Assembly (NCBI GenBank): GCA_021371965.1
Contig: JAJFVE010000067.1
Coordinates: 1-28,222, forward strand
Direction: 5' to 3'
DNA length: 28,222 nt
From: Planctomycetaceae bacterium
GTDB taxonomy: Bacteria > Planctomycetota > Phycisphaerae > SM23-33
In this document: in pieces, positions 14,840 to 23,689 of the stretch
Layout of the letters: every line of letters starts with the position of its first letter
How positions within the stretch are numbered: the stretch's first letter is position 1
The notes under the pieces: generated by a model
The model's database searches: none
Told to the model about the DNA's origin: nothing
Seen by the model: only the letters and a program-made list of their open reading frames with translations
Translations under genes and position numbers: made by a program

Positions 14840-17836
14840 ATGACGGCATCATCGCTACTGCTTTCAGTTCGTTGTATGTCCTGGATACGGATAATTCTGG
14901 CCGGCGTCCTCTTTGCTGCGTTAGCCGTTTCCGCCGTGGCCGCTGAGCCGCCGGCAATTCGTGCAGCCAGCGAGCTGGATTTCCGTCCCTACTGCTTTAC
15001 AGACCCGGATGGAAGACCTGTCGGTTTCGGCGTGGACCTGCTCAAAGCAGTGGCAGACAAGATGGGCATGCGTCTGGAGTTCACCCCTGCCCCCTGGGAC
15101 GAGGTATGGAGCGGGCTTCAGAGCGGGCGATTTGATGTCCTTCCTGTCGTAGCGCGCACGAGCGGGCGCGAGCCGCTGGTCGATTTCAGCCTGCCCCACA
15201 CTCAGACCTTTGACGCCTTCTTCCGGCGCCAGGGGCAGCCGGACCTGCCGAACCTCGCGGCCGCCGCGGGCAAGGAAATCGTCGTCCTTCAATCCGATGC
15301 CGCACACCATGAACTGATCGAACACCATTTCTCGGGCAAGGTGATCCCGGTGGGGTCGATCCCCGAAGCCCTGCGCCTGGTGGCGTCGGGCCGCCACGAC
15401 GCCTTCCTGTGCTCGAAGCTCGTCGGCACGATCGAGATGGAGCAGTTCGGCATCAGCGGCATCGAGGCCGGTCCGGCGATCCCCGATTACAGTAGGGTCT
15501 TCTCATTCGCCGTCAGAAAGGGCAATCGGGAACTGGTGGAGAAACTCAACCAGGGGCTGCTCCTGGCCAAGGCCGACGGCGCCTACGACAGGATTTACCG
15601 GCGATGGCTGGTGGTCGAGGAACCCTGGCAGCGGTGGCTGCCTTATTTCAAGTGGGCGGTAGTCACCCTGATCGTCCTGGCGAGCCTTGCCATTGTCCAG
15701 CAGTGGCTGGTCCGCCGGCGGACGCGGGAACTGGCTCAGGCCAACAGGGAGATCCAGGCCGAGGTCGCCCAGCGCCGAAAGGCAGAAGCCCTGCTTCAGG
15801 AGATGAACAGCACGCTTGAACGGCGCGTTGCCCAGCGCACTGCCGCGCTGCGGGAAAGCGAGGAACACGCACAGTCTCAGTCAACCCAATTGAAAGCCGT
15901 GCTGGATGCTGCTCCAGCGATCATCTGGATCGCATCCGACCGGGAGTGCCGGCAGATCACGGGCAACCAAGCGGCCGTCGAATTCTCGCGGGGTACAGAC
16001 ATGTCCAGGATCGGGGCGGTCCCTGAGCAATTGGCGCACTACCGGATATTCCATGATGGCGTTGAACTTGAGCCCGAGCAGATGCCTATCCAGGTCGTGG
16101 CGCGAACCGGGCGGGAACTCCTCGACTACGCCATCGACTTCCATTTTGATGACGGCGCCGTTCATTCCCTATTGGGAGATGTTGTCCCGGTGCTGGACGC
16201 TCAAGGCCAATCTGCCGGAGCCATCGCTGCGTTCATCGATGTCACCGCCCACAAGCAGGCCGAGGAGCAGGTCAGCCGGAGCCAGAAGACGTTATCAGAG
16301 TTGGTCGATCGCGCTCCATTCGGCATCTATATCATAGATTCCCGGTTCCACATCGCGCACATGAATGCGAGGTCGCAGGATGGAGCATTCCGGAACGTGC
16401 GGCCTTTGATCGGACGCGACTTCTCCGAGGCTATGCGCACCCTCTGGCCCGACCCCGTCGCCGCCGAGATCATCGCCCACTTCCGCCACACGCTTGAAAC
16501 CGGCGAACCCTACTTCTCCCCGCGTTTCACGAACCCGCGCAACGATGAGCAAACTGTGGAATCTTACGAGTGGGAGCTGCATCGCATGACGCTGCCGGAC
16601 GGCCAATACGGCGTCGTCTGCTACTACTTCGATTCCACCAAGCTGCGGCAGGCTGAGGAGGCCCTGCGCAAGGCCAAAGAGGAACTGGAGCAGCGGGTTG
16701 CGCAGCGGACTTCCGAACTGCAGCACCGCTCCAAACAACTGGCAAGCCTCGCCTCCGAACTGGCCTTGACCGAGCAGCGGGAACGAGGCCGCCTGGCGCA
16801 AGTGCTCCATGACGGGCTCCAGCAACTGCTGGTGGGCGCCAAGTTCCGCCTGGCCGTGCTGGAGCGTGCCGTCGGCGAGGATGCGCGCAAGGCCGTGTCG
16901 GACGTCAGTGAACTGATCGATGACTCCATCGAGACTTCCCGGTCCCTGACGGCCGAGTTGAGCCCGCCCATTCTGCAGGAGGGCGGCCTCATTCCGGCGC
17001 TGGAATGGCTGGTTCGATGGATGCAGGACAAGCACGGCCTGACCGTGGACCTGCTCGTTCCAGGATTGACCGGGCCTTTGCGGGAGGACATCACTATCCT
17101 GCTGTTCCAGGCGACGCGGGAACTGCTGTTCAACGTGGTCAAGCACGCCGGCGTAAAATCGACCAAGGTGCGCGTGACCAGGCCGAACGGCTCGATTCAC
17201 ATCACTGTGTCGGACGAGGGACGCGGGTTCGACCCGGGCGTTTTTGGCGGCAAGGACGCCACGGGCGGTTTTGGGCTTTTCAGCATCAGCGAGCGCCTCG
17301 GCCTGCTGGGGGGAACCATCGAGGTCGACAGCGCCCCCAACCGAGGCAGCCGCTTTACGCTTATTGCCCCCGCATCGCCGCCGGCGCCGCCATCGCAGAC
17401 TCAGCAAAAGGCCCAGGTCTCGGTGGTGATGGCCCCTCCCAATCAAGAAGCCACCGAGGGCAGGATCCGTATCGTGCTGGTGGACGATCACATCGTCATG
17501 CGACAGGGGATAGCTTCGTTGCTTCGTGACGAGAAGGACGTGGTGATCGTCGGCGAGGCCTCCGACGGCGAATCGGCCGTCAATCTGGTGCGCGAACTTC
17601 ATCCCGACGTGGTTCTGATGGATATCTCCATGCCAGGCATGAACGGCATTGAAGCCACACGCATTCTACACGCGGAACTGCCCAATCTGCCAATCATCGG
17701 CCTATCCATGTTCGAGCAGGAAGAGCAGGCCAAGGCGATGATCGACGCCGGGGCGGCAGAGTATCTGACCAAGAGCGGCCCCTCCGACGCCCTGGTGGCC
17801 GCCATCCGAAAATATGCACGGCGGCCGCTGGGCTGA
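14840..17836 (+). CDS. Hybrid sensor histidine kinase with solute-binding sensor and receiver domain
   Basis: This 998-residue signalling protein has a signal peptide (to about A-V-A-A-E), then a family 3 solute-binding-type periplasmic sensor (about 36-265) opening with S-E-L-D-F-R-P-Y. A membrane helix (about 273-292), a coiled coil and two PAS-like regions (about 350-475 and 480-605) follow. The second coiled coil leads into a HisKA_3 kinase with H657 in L-H-D-G-L-Q-Q, and an HATPase domain with D-E-G-R-G-F-D. The C-terminus is a NarL-type receiver with acidic residues D882 and D883, phospho-acceptor D928 and a Lys in Y-L-T-K-S. No DNA-binding output domain follows. A second ATG at 14876 is possible. 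It may sense an amino-acid-like ligand. The link to the upstream pilus genes is only positional. Confidence 0.88.
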   Translation: MTASSLLLSVRCMSWIRIILAGVLFAALAVSAVAAEPPAIRAASELDFRPYCFTDPDGRPVGFGVDLLKAVADKMGMRLEFTPAPWDEVWSGLQSGRFDVLPVVARTSGREPLVDFSLPHTQTFDAFFRRQGQPDLPNLAAAAGKEIVVLQSDAAHHELIEHHFSGKVIPVGSIPEALRLVASGRHDAFLCSKLVGTIEMEQFGISGIEAGPAIPDYSRVFSFAVRKGNRELVEKLNQGLLLAKADGAYDRIYRRWLVVEEPWQRWLPYFKWAVVTLIVLASLAIVQQWLVRRRTRELAQANREIQAEVAQRRKAEALLQEMNSTLERRVAQRTAALRESEEHAQSQSTQLKAVLDAAPAIIWIASDRECRQITGNQAAVEFSRGTDMSRIGAVPEQLAHYRIFHDGVELEPEQMPIQVVARTGRELLDYAIDFHFDDGAVHSLLGDVVPVLDAQGQSAGAIAAFIDVTAHKQAEEQVSRSQKTLSELVDRAPFGIYIIDSRFHIAHMNARSQDGAFRNVRPLIGRDFSEAMRTLWPDPVAAEIIAHFRHTLETGEPYFSPRFTNPRNDEQTVESYEWELHRMTLPDGQYGVVCYYFDSTKLRQAEEALRKAKEELEQRVAQRTSELQHRSKQLASLASELALTEQRERGRLAQVLHDGLQQLLVGAKFRLAVLERAVGEDARKAVSDVSELIDDSIETSRSLTAELSPPILQEGGLIPALEWLVRWMQDKHGLTVDLLVPGLTGPLREDITILLFQATRELLFNVVKHAGVKSTKVRVTRPNGSIHITVSDEGRGFDPGVFGGKDATGGFGLFSISERLGLLGGTIEVDSAPNRGSRFTLIAPASPPAPPSQTQQKAQVSVVMAPPNQEATEGRIRIVLVDDHIVMRQGIASLLRDEKDVVIVGEASDGESAVNLVRELHPDVVLMDISMPGMNGIEATRILHAELPNLPIIGLSMFEQEEQAKAMIDAGAAEYLTKSGPSDALVAAIRKYARRPLG

Positions 17837-17985
17837 CGCGATATCTTTCGGCCTGTTCCAGGAAACAAAGGCGGCTTTACTTACATATGTTGCAGCAATT
17901 CGGTGGCTAATCGAAGCCTATGGCTCTGCCGCTTTTCTGCTCTCTGTTTTCTACTGCTCTCCGCTCCAGTTCGCCTGCGGCGGAC

Positions 17986-18059
17986 TACGCCCGACAGGAT
18001 TCGAACCTGTGACCTGCGGTTTAGGAAACCGCCGCTCTATCCTACTGAGCTACGGGCGC
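17986..18059 (-). tRNA. tRNA-Arg, anticodon CCT
   Basis: The 74-base cloverleaf is complete on the minus strand. The acceptor arms GCGCCCG and CGGGCGT pair in full, with one G-U. The anticodon stem GCGGT/ACCGC encloses the loop TTCCTAA, giving anticodon CCT (reads AGG). The T arm contains GGTTCGAATCC. The 3' CCA is not encoded and would have to be added enzymatically. Confidence 0.95.
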
Positions 18060-18081
18060 GGCTGATGCTTGACCGGAGCCA

Positions 18082-18111
18082 ACCATACCATATATTTCGA
18101 CAATGGGACAA
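18082..18111 (-). promoter_or_regulatory. Likely promoter of tRNA-Arg
   Basis: On the minus strand TTGTCC (18111-18106) and TATGGT (18087-18082) are separated by 18 bases. This resembles sigma-70 -35 and -10 boxes and would start transcription about 15 bases before the mature tRNA. It is a consensus match only. Confidence 0.42.
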
Positions 18112-18173
18112 CTCTTGTCACTGCCAAAGTTCCATCCAGTCGCAAAGGTGAAAGGAAGTCACCCAAATACAGT

Positions 18174-18215
18174 CCGGCCGGACGCGAGTGTTTGTCTGAC
18201 ATCGCGCCCGGCCGG
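18174..18215. repeat. 14-bp inverted repeat downstream of the PRC-barrel gene
   Basis: The arms 18174-18187 and 18202-18215 are complementary at 13 of 14 positions (core CCGGCCGG) around a 14-base loop. It lies about 75 bases past the end of the minus-strand PRC-barrel gene and could end that transcript, but no clear T-run follows on either strand. Confidence 0.5.
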
Positions 18216-18288
18216 GCCTGGAAACTCCGTCACGCTCAAGCGTCGCAACCTGGGACGTCGGCCCCAGGCTGCGAGGCGTTATTGGGCG

Positions 18289-19722
18289 TTAATCGCTGTC
18301 CATCTTCGAGCGATCATAGGGCCTGGACGGCGAGGGGGTCGTCAGATCCCGCTCGGTCCAAAGCGGCTTGCCCTGCCGGTCGCGAAGCTGGAGGGTCTGG
18401 TCGCCCTTGCGCAGTTCCGTGGCCATGACCACCATGCGGCCTTCCATCTCCACATGAGAGCCGGTGACGCTGATCTTGTCGCCGCTGGCCAGGTTCAGGC
18501 CCTTGGCGTCAACAAAACTCCGGGGACCAAGTTGGACGATGTAGGCTTTGCCGTCCTCGCCCTGGATGCGCAGGCGCTCTCCGGGGGTCGCATTGGCCGC
18601 CGGACGGAACGTGCTGACGCTATCGATGGTCCCGGTGATCGTGCTGATCTTGTCGGCACTGAACTGGTTGTTGTAATCGCTGTCAGGCAGCCATGCCTTG
18701 TCGGTCGTCTCGCCGGGCCGGCCGGTGTAGCCGTACACCTGCCAATACGGCTCGGTGTTGTACTTCTGGTAGACGCCCTGAGCCCACTGTCGATCGGTGA
18801 AATCAGGATACCTGTCTTTCGCGAAGGCGGTCGACTCCAGCGTCTCTTTCGTGGCGTTGAGACGGGCCACATCCTTGGCCGTATCAAAGTTCAGTGCGTT
18901 CCATGGCACCGCGGACATCTTCTCGCCGACGCCAAGGACGCCGCCGTACGACACGATCGCAAAGCTCACGAAGCCCTCGCCCTGATTCATCATCGCCGGC
19001 TGCGCTGCAGCAGGAGCGGGAGCAGGGGCCGCTGCGCCCTTGGTTCCGACGTTGATGTTCACCGGGCCCACGCCCACGTGAACGGCCGGCTCATTGGCCT
19101 GCGGAGCAGGAGCGGGCTGGGCCGACGGGGATGCAGTCGCCGGCGAGGTCTCGATGATCAGGTTCTCGATGTCGCCGAGCTTCTTGTCGTCGCTGCCGCG
19201 AACGGCGGTCCCGACGATGTCGCTCACCTTGCGCAGATGCATCCGCTGGGTGTACCGCTCGCCGGCGGCCTCACGGGCCCTCTCGCGAACCGCCTCGCGC
19301 ACGGGTTGGGCCGCACGATTCCGCCAATCCATATTGGCCTGCCAGGGATAATGACTCGAGTCAAAGCCCTGCATGTTGTCGAAATGATTCTTTTCGACAT
19401 TCAGCGCCAGGCTGCGCTCGGGCGTGACCCGGAAGGCCTGCCAGGGGACGGCAAACAGCTTGCCGCCAGCCGAAAGCGCCACGTAATCCACGCGGTCGCG
19501 TTGCGGCGTCAGAACGATTTCCTTCACCGAGCCTACCTTCTCTCCCCGGTCGTTCTTGACGTCGGTCCCCAGCAAGTCATGAGCCCGCAAGGCCGTGCCT
19601 GGTGCGGGCGCTTGCATGTTCGGCTGGGCCGCCTGGCCATACGAAAACGCCGCCCAAGTCAAGAGCAGCGCCGCGCTGGCTACAACGCCGGCGCGAAATA
19701 CAAGACGGGTGTTCTGAAACAT
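18289..19722 (-). CDS. Secreted PRC-barrel domain protein
   Basis: The start at 19722 is preferred over an upstream in-frame start at 19827, because AAAGGAG lies 7 bases before this ATG and the product then opens with a signal peptide (cut near S-Y-G-Q-A). The 477 residues contain two PRC-barrel-like modules. The first (about 45-110) has L-L-G-T-D-V-K-N-D-R-G-E-K-V-G. The second (about 165-285) has I-V-G-T-A-V-R-G-S-D-D-K-K-L-G-D-I and is split by an Ala/Pro-rich insert. The C-terminal 110 residues form another beta-rich domain (I-T-G-T-I-D-S-V, later G-D-K-I-S-V-T-G). PRC barrels are binding or regulatory modules; the ligand here is unknown. No operon partner is obvious. Confidence 0.75.
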   Translation of the reverse strand: MFQNTRLVFRAGVVASAALLLTWAAFSYGQAAQPNMQAPAPGTALRAHDLLGTDVKNDRGEKVGSVKEIVLTPQRDRVDYVALSAGGKLFAVPWQAFRVTPERSLALNVEKNHFDNMQGFDSSHYPWQANMDWRNRAAQPVREAVRERAREAAGERYTQRMHLRKVSDIVGTAVRGSDDKKLGDIENLIIETSPATASPSAQPAPAPQANEPAVHVGVGPVNINVGTKGAAAPAPAPAAAQPAMMNQGEGFVSFAIVSYGGVLGVGEKMSAVPWNALNFDTAKDVARLNATKETLESTAFAKDRYPDFTDRQWAQGVYQKYNTEPYWQVYGYTGRPGETTDKAWLPDSDYNNQFSADKISTITGTIDSVSTFRPAANATPGERLRIQGEDGKAYIVQLGPRSFVDAKGLNLASGDKISVTGSHVEMEGRMVVMATELRKGDQTLQLRDRQGKPLWTERDLTTPSPSRPYDRSKMDSD

Positions 19723-19934
19723 GACAAACTCCTTTCCGCCCTTTGCCCCGACAGCCGGACGGACCGCCACCAAGGCCGTCCCCCGATTCTTCCCCGTGCC
19801 TCCGGCTGCCGGATAGGCGGCATACACTATTCTAGTTTGCCCTCAGAACCGCCGGGAATATGACGCAGCATGATTCTGCCGACAGGCATCCCAGTATGCG
19901 ATGAAGGGAATAAACGTAAGAGGGCCAAATTCAT

Positions 19935-20921
19935 TCATTGCGACGGGCCGCTGGCGATGCTGTTTTCCATGCCCAGGGCGGTCACGTACTGGCGGAATTG
20001 CGCATCGACAACGCTGAATGGGCCGAAGCTGCGCAGGAACTCCTGCTGCAACTGCATTCCGCCGCGCCGGCCGGCGGGCATGAGGCTCAGGGCAGCCATG
20101 TACTTCTGCAGTTCAGCCGGTTTGCGGTTGATCAGAAAATGAAACAAGCCCCAGATGTGGGCGTAGGCGTTCTCCGTAGCCTGCTCGTTCTCGACCGGAA
20201 CGCTCGTCCAGGCCGTCAACTCGGCCAGCGGGATGAACCGCCCATTTCGCAGCGCCTGGGCGCGCCGCGCATTGGTCGTCGTCAGCGGCGAAGGCGAGAT
20301 CAGGACCGTCTCCAGATTCGTGGCGATGCCTTCGGAGATCCAGACCGGATACATCACGCCGCGCTTCTGCAGCCCGGTGTTGTAGGCAAGCTGGTGGGCC
20401 GCCTCGTGAGCCAGTTCCGTCAGGTCTTTGCCCTGCTGCGCGTCGCCGCAGCGGAAGATCGCCACGCGATTGGTGCGGGTCGAGTAGTACCCGCGCGACC
20501 ACCACAGATCGCTGTGGTCGGCCATCCGCGCATAGCGGTCGAAATCGGCCCGCGTGGAAAAACAGATCCACGTCAGCGCCCCGGCCGGCGGCCGCAGCGT
20601 GAATCCGGCCTGCAGGAAGCTCTGGCAGAATCGATCGTGAACATTGTCGAGCACGGACGTCGTCAGGCCCGCCCAGCCGCTGGCGCCGGGAGTCAGGAGC
20701 ACGAAGTTCCTCTTTGAGTCGTAAGCGGACCCCAATCCCAGTTCCCTGCCCAGTTCCGCGACTTCCTGGAGATCCTTTGCCGGCGGTGGCGTCGGGGCGG
20801 GCATCGCCAGGCGCGAGGGTTTGGCGCCGGCGGCCCCTGCGGGCTGCCTGATCCAGTCGATCGGCCACCACAGCATGGTGATCACGGCAGGGACCGCGAT
20901 AATTGAAGCAAATCGGTGCAA
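19935..20921 (-). CDS. DUF1570-like protein with HExxH metallopeptidase motif
   Basis: The protein has a hydrophobic N-terminus (signal or anchor, about 3-20), a Pro-rich linker and a gluzincin-like domain. H172-E173-A-A-H176 is a zinc motif, and W-I-S-E197-G supplies the likely third ligand. This fits DUF1570, a family frequent in Planctomycetota with assumed but mostly untested peptidase activity. The start is uncertain. TTG at 20921 has GGAGG 10 bases upstream and gives 328 residues; another TTG at 20945 would add 8. It follows the strong minus-strand terminator at 21025-21057, so it needs a promoter of its own or read-through. Confidence 0.75.
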   Translation of the reverse strand: MHRFASIIAVPAVITMLWWPIDWIRQPAGAAGAKPSRLAMPAPTPPPAKDLQEVAELGRELGLGSAYDSKRNFVLLTPGASGWAGLTTSVLDNVHDRFCQSFLQAGFTLRPPAGALTWICFSTRADFDRYARMADHSDLWWSRGYYSTRTNRVAIFRCGDAQQGKDLTELAHEAAHQLAYNTGLQKRGVMYPVWISEGIATNLETVLISPSPLTTTNARRAQALRNGRFIPLAELTAWTSVPVENEQATENAYAHIWGLFHFLINRKPAELQKYMAALSLMPAGRRGGMQLQQEFLRSFGPFSVVDAQFRQYVTALGMENSIASGPSQ

Positions 20922-21024
20922 GTCAGGGCAGCCTCCGTCAGACAAAAACTTACGGTGCTATAGGGTACCGACGTAGATATGGATAATCAACCCCTTTTAC
21001 GCCACAATGTTTCCCCCAAGGCAT

Positions 21025-21057
21025 AAAAAAACGCGCCTCGCCCTGCGACGAAGCGCG
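21025..21057 (-). terminator. Strong intrinsic terminator on the minus strand
   Basis: On the minus strand CGCGCTTCGTC pairs with GGCGAGGCGCG across 11 positions, two of them G-U, around a 4-base loop, and is followed at once by seven T (21031-21025). It would end transcripts coming from the hairpin at 21076-21119 or from the membrane-protein gene further upstream. Confidence 0.85.
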
Positions 21058-21075
21058 CCGTTCCATAGATAGAAA

Positions 21076-21119
21076 CACAGACCGGTCGGGGAAAGGAGGA
21101 GAAACCCGACCGGTCTGTG
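21076..21119. repeat. Perfect 15-bp inverted repeat
   Basis: CACAGACCGGTCGGG (21076-21090) and CCCGACCGGTCTGTG (21105-21119) are exact inverted copies. The plus-strand loop reads as an SD-like sequence (AAAGGAGG), the minus-strand loop as its complement. It is the most stable hairpin noticed in the window. Confidence 0.9.
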
Positions 21120-21346
21120 GGGAATCAGTTTCCACTGGTTCCCTCACTAGATGTTACGATGCACCGGGCGGAAGGTTCGTTGATCGATCACGAAATCTGC
21201 AAATCGGACTAGCAAGCTCGACCGCTAACGAAACAAGACGCGAACCCACATGCTGGTTTGGCATTCCGGAGCAGTGCGGTAGGATTTCTTTGACATGCCT
21301 GCGATGCCACGTCGACAGCCCAAGCCATAGTGGCCGTTAGAGTAAA
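21120..21346. other. Non-coding spacer downstream of the membrane-protein gene
   Basis: No ORF with coding character is seen on either strand. On the minus strand this is the 3' untranslated region between the membrane-protein stop and the hairpin/terminator unit, and would also have to carry any separate promoter for that unit. No convincing -35/-10 pair was found. Confidence 0.4.
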
Positions 21347-22186
21347 TCAAATATGCTCTTCGGACGAATCTTGCCGGGGCAGAGGAGGAGGCAGGGGCGG
21401 AGGAGAGGGCCTGAAGGGAGGCAGAGATACTGCAGGACTGGCAGGGCGCCCCATGGGGGGCCTTGACCTCGAACCCAGTTTTGTGATGCCCACGACTATC
21501 GCCGCAATTGACAGCACCATGAAAACTGGCAGGCCGACACACCATCCATGAAGGAGTCCGACAAAAGCCAGCAAGCCACAGATCACCAAGCCGCAGATCC
21601 CCACGATCAGATATTGCGGACTTCCGCCCGCGCGCATTGCCTTTCCGTCGCGGCTGACCAGCATCCACGGTTGCGCCGATTGAGGCCCCGGCGCCGGGGC
21701 CGCCGGGGCGCTCTGTATCGGTAGCGATTGCGGCAGTGGCGGCGGAGCGGTATCCAGCGGCTGAGCGTCGGCCGCAAAGAAGACCGCGGTATTGGGCGCG
21801 GCCGCCAGTGCCTGTTCCTGCGCGGCCACCTCCTGCAGCGGCGGGTCCCAGTAGATCGAGATCGAGCCCGGGTTCCCGCCGATCGGCGGGATCGCCTGAA
21901 TGCGTGCGATCCACACCCGCGTTTGGCCGCGCGGGTCGATACTGGTGACCTCCTGCAATGTCGGCATGATCCCGACACCGCCGATGTCTTGCCGGCGAAA
22001 TCGGACATACGTATGGCCTATCGAGGCGAGTTCCTGTCGCAGCCGCGTGGGGACCTGTCTGCCATGGCGGCTCATGCGAACGGCCATCATGACGCAGAAG
22101 ACGCCAAGAGTGATCATGCCGCCAAACATCACGACGAGCACGCTAACGCCAACAACAATTCGCCAGGTATCGTCCTGTGCAATCAC
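21347..22186 (-). CDS. Membrane protein of unknown function
   Basis: I do not recognise the family. The 279-residue product starts with GTG at 22186, supported by GAGGAG 5 bases upstream. It has one N-terminal membrane helix (about 10-35), a soluble part (about 40-125) with V-P-T-R-L-R-Q-E-L, an Ala/Pro linker (about 135-170), two further hydrophobic helices (about 190-235) and a strongly Pro-rich basic tail. The layout suggests an envelope protein with cytoplasmic or periplasmic disordered parts. A small, frame-disrupted ORF lies just upstream on the same strand. Confidence 0.6.
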   Translation of the reverse strand: MIAQDDTWRIVVGVSVLVVMFGGMITLGVFCVMMAVRMSRHGRQVPTRLRQELASIGHTYVRFRRQDIGGVGIMPTLQEVTSIDPRGQTRVWIARIQAIPPIGGNPGSISIYWDPPLQEVAAQEQALAAAPNTAVFFAADAQPLDTAPPPLPQSLPIQSAPAAPAPGPQSAQPWMLVSRDGKAMRAGGSPQYLIVGICGLVICGLLAFVGLLHGWCVGLPVFMVLSIAAIVVGITKLGSRSRPPMGRPASPAVSLPPFRPSPPPLPPPLPRQDSSEEHI

Positions 22187-22201
22187 TTGCGCTCCTCAAG
22201 T

Positions 22202-22396
22202 TTAATCCGCTACCACTGCTTGCTCAGCACCAGGCCCGTCCAGCCGCGGGAATCGATGTATGGCACCAAGTCCATCCCCATGACCTGGATTCGTAATCTG
22301 CGATCTGATTCGGGACATACTCGCGGCTGGGGGCGGCGCGCCGTCGGCTGCGACCGCCATCGCCAGCAAAACGAGATATGCCCTTGCGTGGTTCAC
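22202..22396 (-). pseudogene. Small secreted ORF with probable frameshift
   Basis: From GTG at 22396 (GGGAG 9 bases upstream) the frame encodes an N-terminal signal-peptide-like stretch (Y-L-V-L-L-A-M-A-V-A-A-D-G) and ends at 22202. The C-terminal half of this frame has poor codon character. The +1 frame there reads V-M-G-M-D-L-V-P-Y-I-D-S-R-G-W with nearly all codons ending in G or C, as in the neighbouring genes. The gene has probably lost its frame near the C-run around 22335-22350, by decay or a sequence error. A TATAAT on the minus strand precedes it. Confidence 0.35.
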
Positions 22397-22428
22397 GCCC
22401 CAATCTCCCGGGCCACGTGGCGGTGAAG

Positions 22429-22434
22429 ATTATA
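22429..22434 (-). promoter_or_regulatory. Possible -10 box for the minus-strand pair at 21347-22396
   Basis: A perfect TATAAT on the minus strand lies 33 bases before the GTG at 22396. No good -35 hexamer is found at normal distance, so the call rests on the -10 alone. Confidence 0.35.
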
Positions 22435-22536
22435 GCCAAGGGAAGTGGTCGCCTCTAGTGTCTTGATCTTGCGCGCTGAGGCGGATATCCTTGCCCAGCA
22501 CGCGCTTCGAGGGCCTTGCCCCTGCGCGCCTTCATT

Positions 22537-23601
22537 ATGCCATTGGCGATCGATCAAGTTGCGTCGGTATGGAGTTGGCTCAGCCAGCACTGGGCGGCGG
22601 TGGCTATTTCAATTACCGTCGCGTCGCTGATCCTGTTCGTGGTGCTGGTGATGGCGCGGTACACGAAGATCTGCCTGAACATTTTCGTCGACACCCCCCC
22701 GCCGCTGTCGATGGGGCCGCTCGATTTTCAGCGCCTCAACGGCGAGCAGCAGCGGTTCCGCAGTTTCGACGGCACGAGCCTGCGCGGGATGCGCCTGCAG
22801 GCGTCCAACGCGATCAGCTACAAGGGCACGATCGTCTTCTGCCACGAGTACGGCTCGGACATGTTCAGTTGCGCCCGCTACATCCGCCCGCTGCTGGAGG
22901 TGGGCTTTGACGTTTTCACGTTCGACTTCCGCGGCCACGGCCAGAGCAGCGCCGGAACGGGCAACTACCGCCCCCTGCAGTGGCCCAGCGACAAGGAGCT
23001 CGAGGACGTGCTGGGCGCCTGCCTGCACGTCGAGGCGATTCTCCAAGCCGAGGGCAAGGACACGCGGATCGGCCTGTTCGGGATCAGCCGCGGCGCGGGG
23101 GCCGGCCTGCTGGCCGCGGCCAGCGACCCCAACATCGCCGCGATCGTCTGCGACGGCGCCTTCAGCACCGACACGACGCTGGTCAGCTATATGAAGCGTT
23201 GGGCCCACATCTTTGCCCGCGTCAAACTCGTCTACGAGAATCACCCGGAGGTCTTCTGGAACCTGCTGGTCTGGCTGCTGCTGAAGTTCGCCCAGCCCAA
23301 GCTCGGGCGGCGGTTCCCGTCGGTGCGCCGGGCCTTGAAGGAGATGCAGCCGCGCCCGATCCTGTTCATCCACGGGCGGCGCGACAGCTACATTCGCTCC
23401 GACCAGACGGCGCTGCTGTACGATGACGCCCCGGACCCGAAATATTTCTGGCTGGTGGAACACGCCAAGCACAACCAGTCGGTCGTGATCGAGCCCAAGC
23501 AGTACGCGGCGCGAACCATCGCGTTCTTCCGCAAGCACCTGGCCGGAGACGACGTCGCCGCCGCGGAGATCACCGCCCCGGCAGAAATCGAAGTGGCTTA
23601 G
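22537..23601 (+). CDS. Alpha/beta hydrolase with N-terminal membrane anchor
   Basis: The protein (354 residues from ATG 22537; a TTG at 22516 is also open) has an N-terminal helix (about 22-45), then an alpha/beta-hydrolase domain. F-D-F-R-G-H-G-Q-S is the typical strand-loop after the oxyanion region. The nucleophile elbow is G-I-S184-R-G, with D283 in H-G-R-R-D and H312 in A-K-H-N-Q completing the triad. It is therefore likely a membrane-tethered esterase, lipase or peptidase; the substrate cannot be read. It stands just upstream of the GH3-like gene in the same direction, but that gene has its own promoter-like sequence. Confidence 0.82.
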   Translation: MPLAIDQVASVWSWLSQHWAAVAISITVASLILFVVLVMARYTKICLNIFVDTPPPLSMGPLDFQRLNGEQQRFRSFDGTSLRGMRLQASNAISYKGTIVFCHEYGSDMFSCARYIRPLLEVGFDVFTFDFRGHGQSSAGTGNYRPLQWPSDKELEDVLGACLHVEAILQAEGKDTRIGLFGISRGAGAGLLAAASDPNIAAIVCDGAFSTDTTLVSYMKRWAHIFARVKLVYENHPEVFWNLLVWLLLKFAQPKLGRRFPSVRRALKEMQPRPILFIHGRRDSYIRSDQTALLYDDAPDPKYFWLVEHAKHNQSVVIEPKQYAARTIAFFRKHLAGDDVAAAEITAPAEIEVA

Positions 23602-23630
23602 GAGGCTCGCGCCAGGAGGCGGGACGGTTC

Positions 23631-23658
23631 TTGAATGGCGGGGCGAACCGGCTATACT
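23631..23658 (+). promoter_or_regulatory. Likely promoter of the GH3-like gene
   Basis: TTGAAT (23631-23636) and TATACT (23653-23658) are spaced by 16 bases, close to a sigma-70 consensus. The implied start of transcription is about 25 bases before the ATG at 23690. Confidence 0.45.
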
Positions 23659-23689
23659 TCCCTGTTTGTTTTTGCACGCGAGGGGCTCG

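Larger units (their letters stand above)
21025..21125 (-). ncRNA. Candidate small RNA or structured 3' UTR with a UCCUCC loop
   Basis: On the minus strand a perfect 15-bp stem (21119-21105 with 21090-21076) displays a 14-base pyrimidine loop containing UCCUCC, the complement of a Shine-Dalgarno sequence. After a 17-base linker comes the strong terminator. Such a layout, with an anti-SD loop plus a terminator, is known from small regulatory RNAs in other bacteria (for example the CcsR/cuckoo group). It could be a free RNA or be processed from the 3' end of the 21347-22186 transcript. The 5' end is not defined and no promoter was recognised. Confidence 0.45.

Noticed and set aside
17814..18065. 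Small plus-strand ORF with G-F-E-P-V-T-C-G
   Set aside because: This peptide is the well-known false translation across the complement of a tRNA gene; the tRNA-Arg explains it.
18103..19863. 586-codon open frame on the plus strand
   Set aside because: It is antisense to the PRC-barrel-like gene, which has a ribosome-binding site, signal peptide and recognisable domains.
21080..21165. Cobalamin-type riboswitch on the minus strand
   Set aside because: A stretch like GAGGGAACCAGTGGAAA loosely recalls part of that aptamer, but the conserved B12-box and other core segments are absent.
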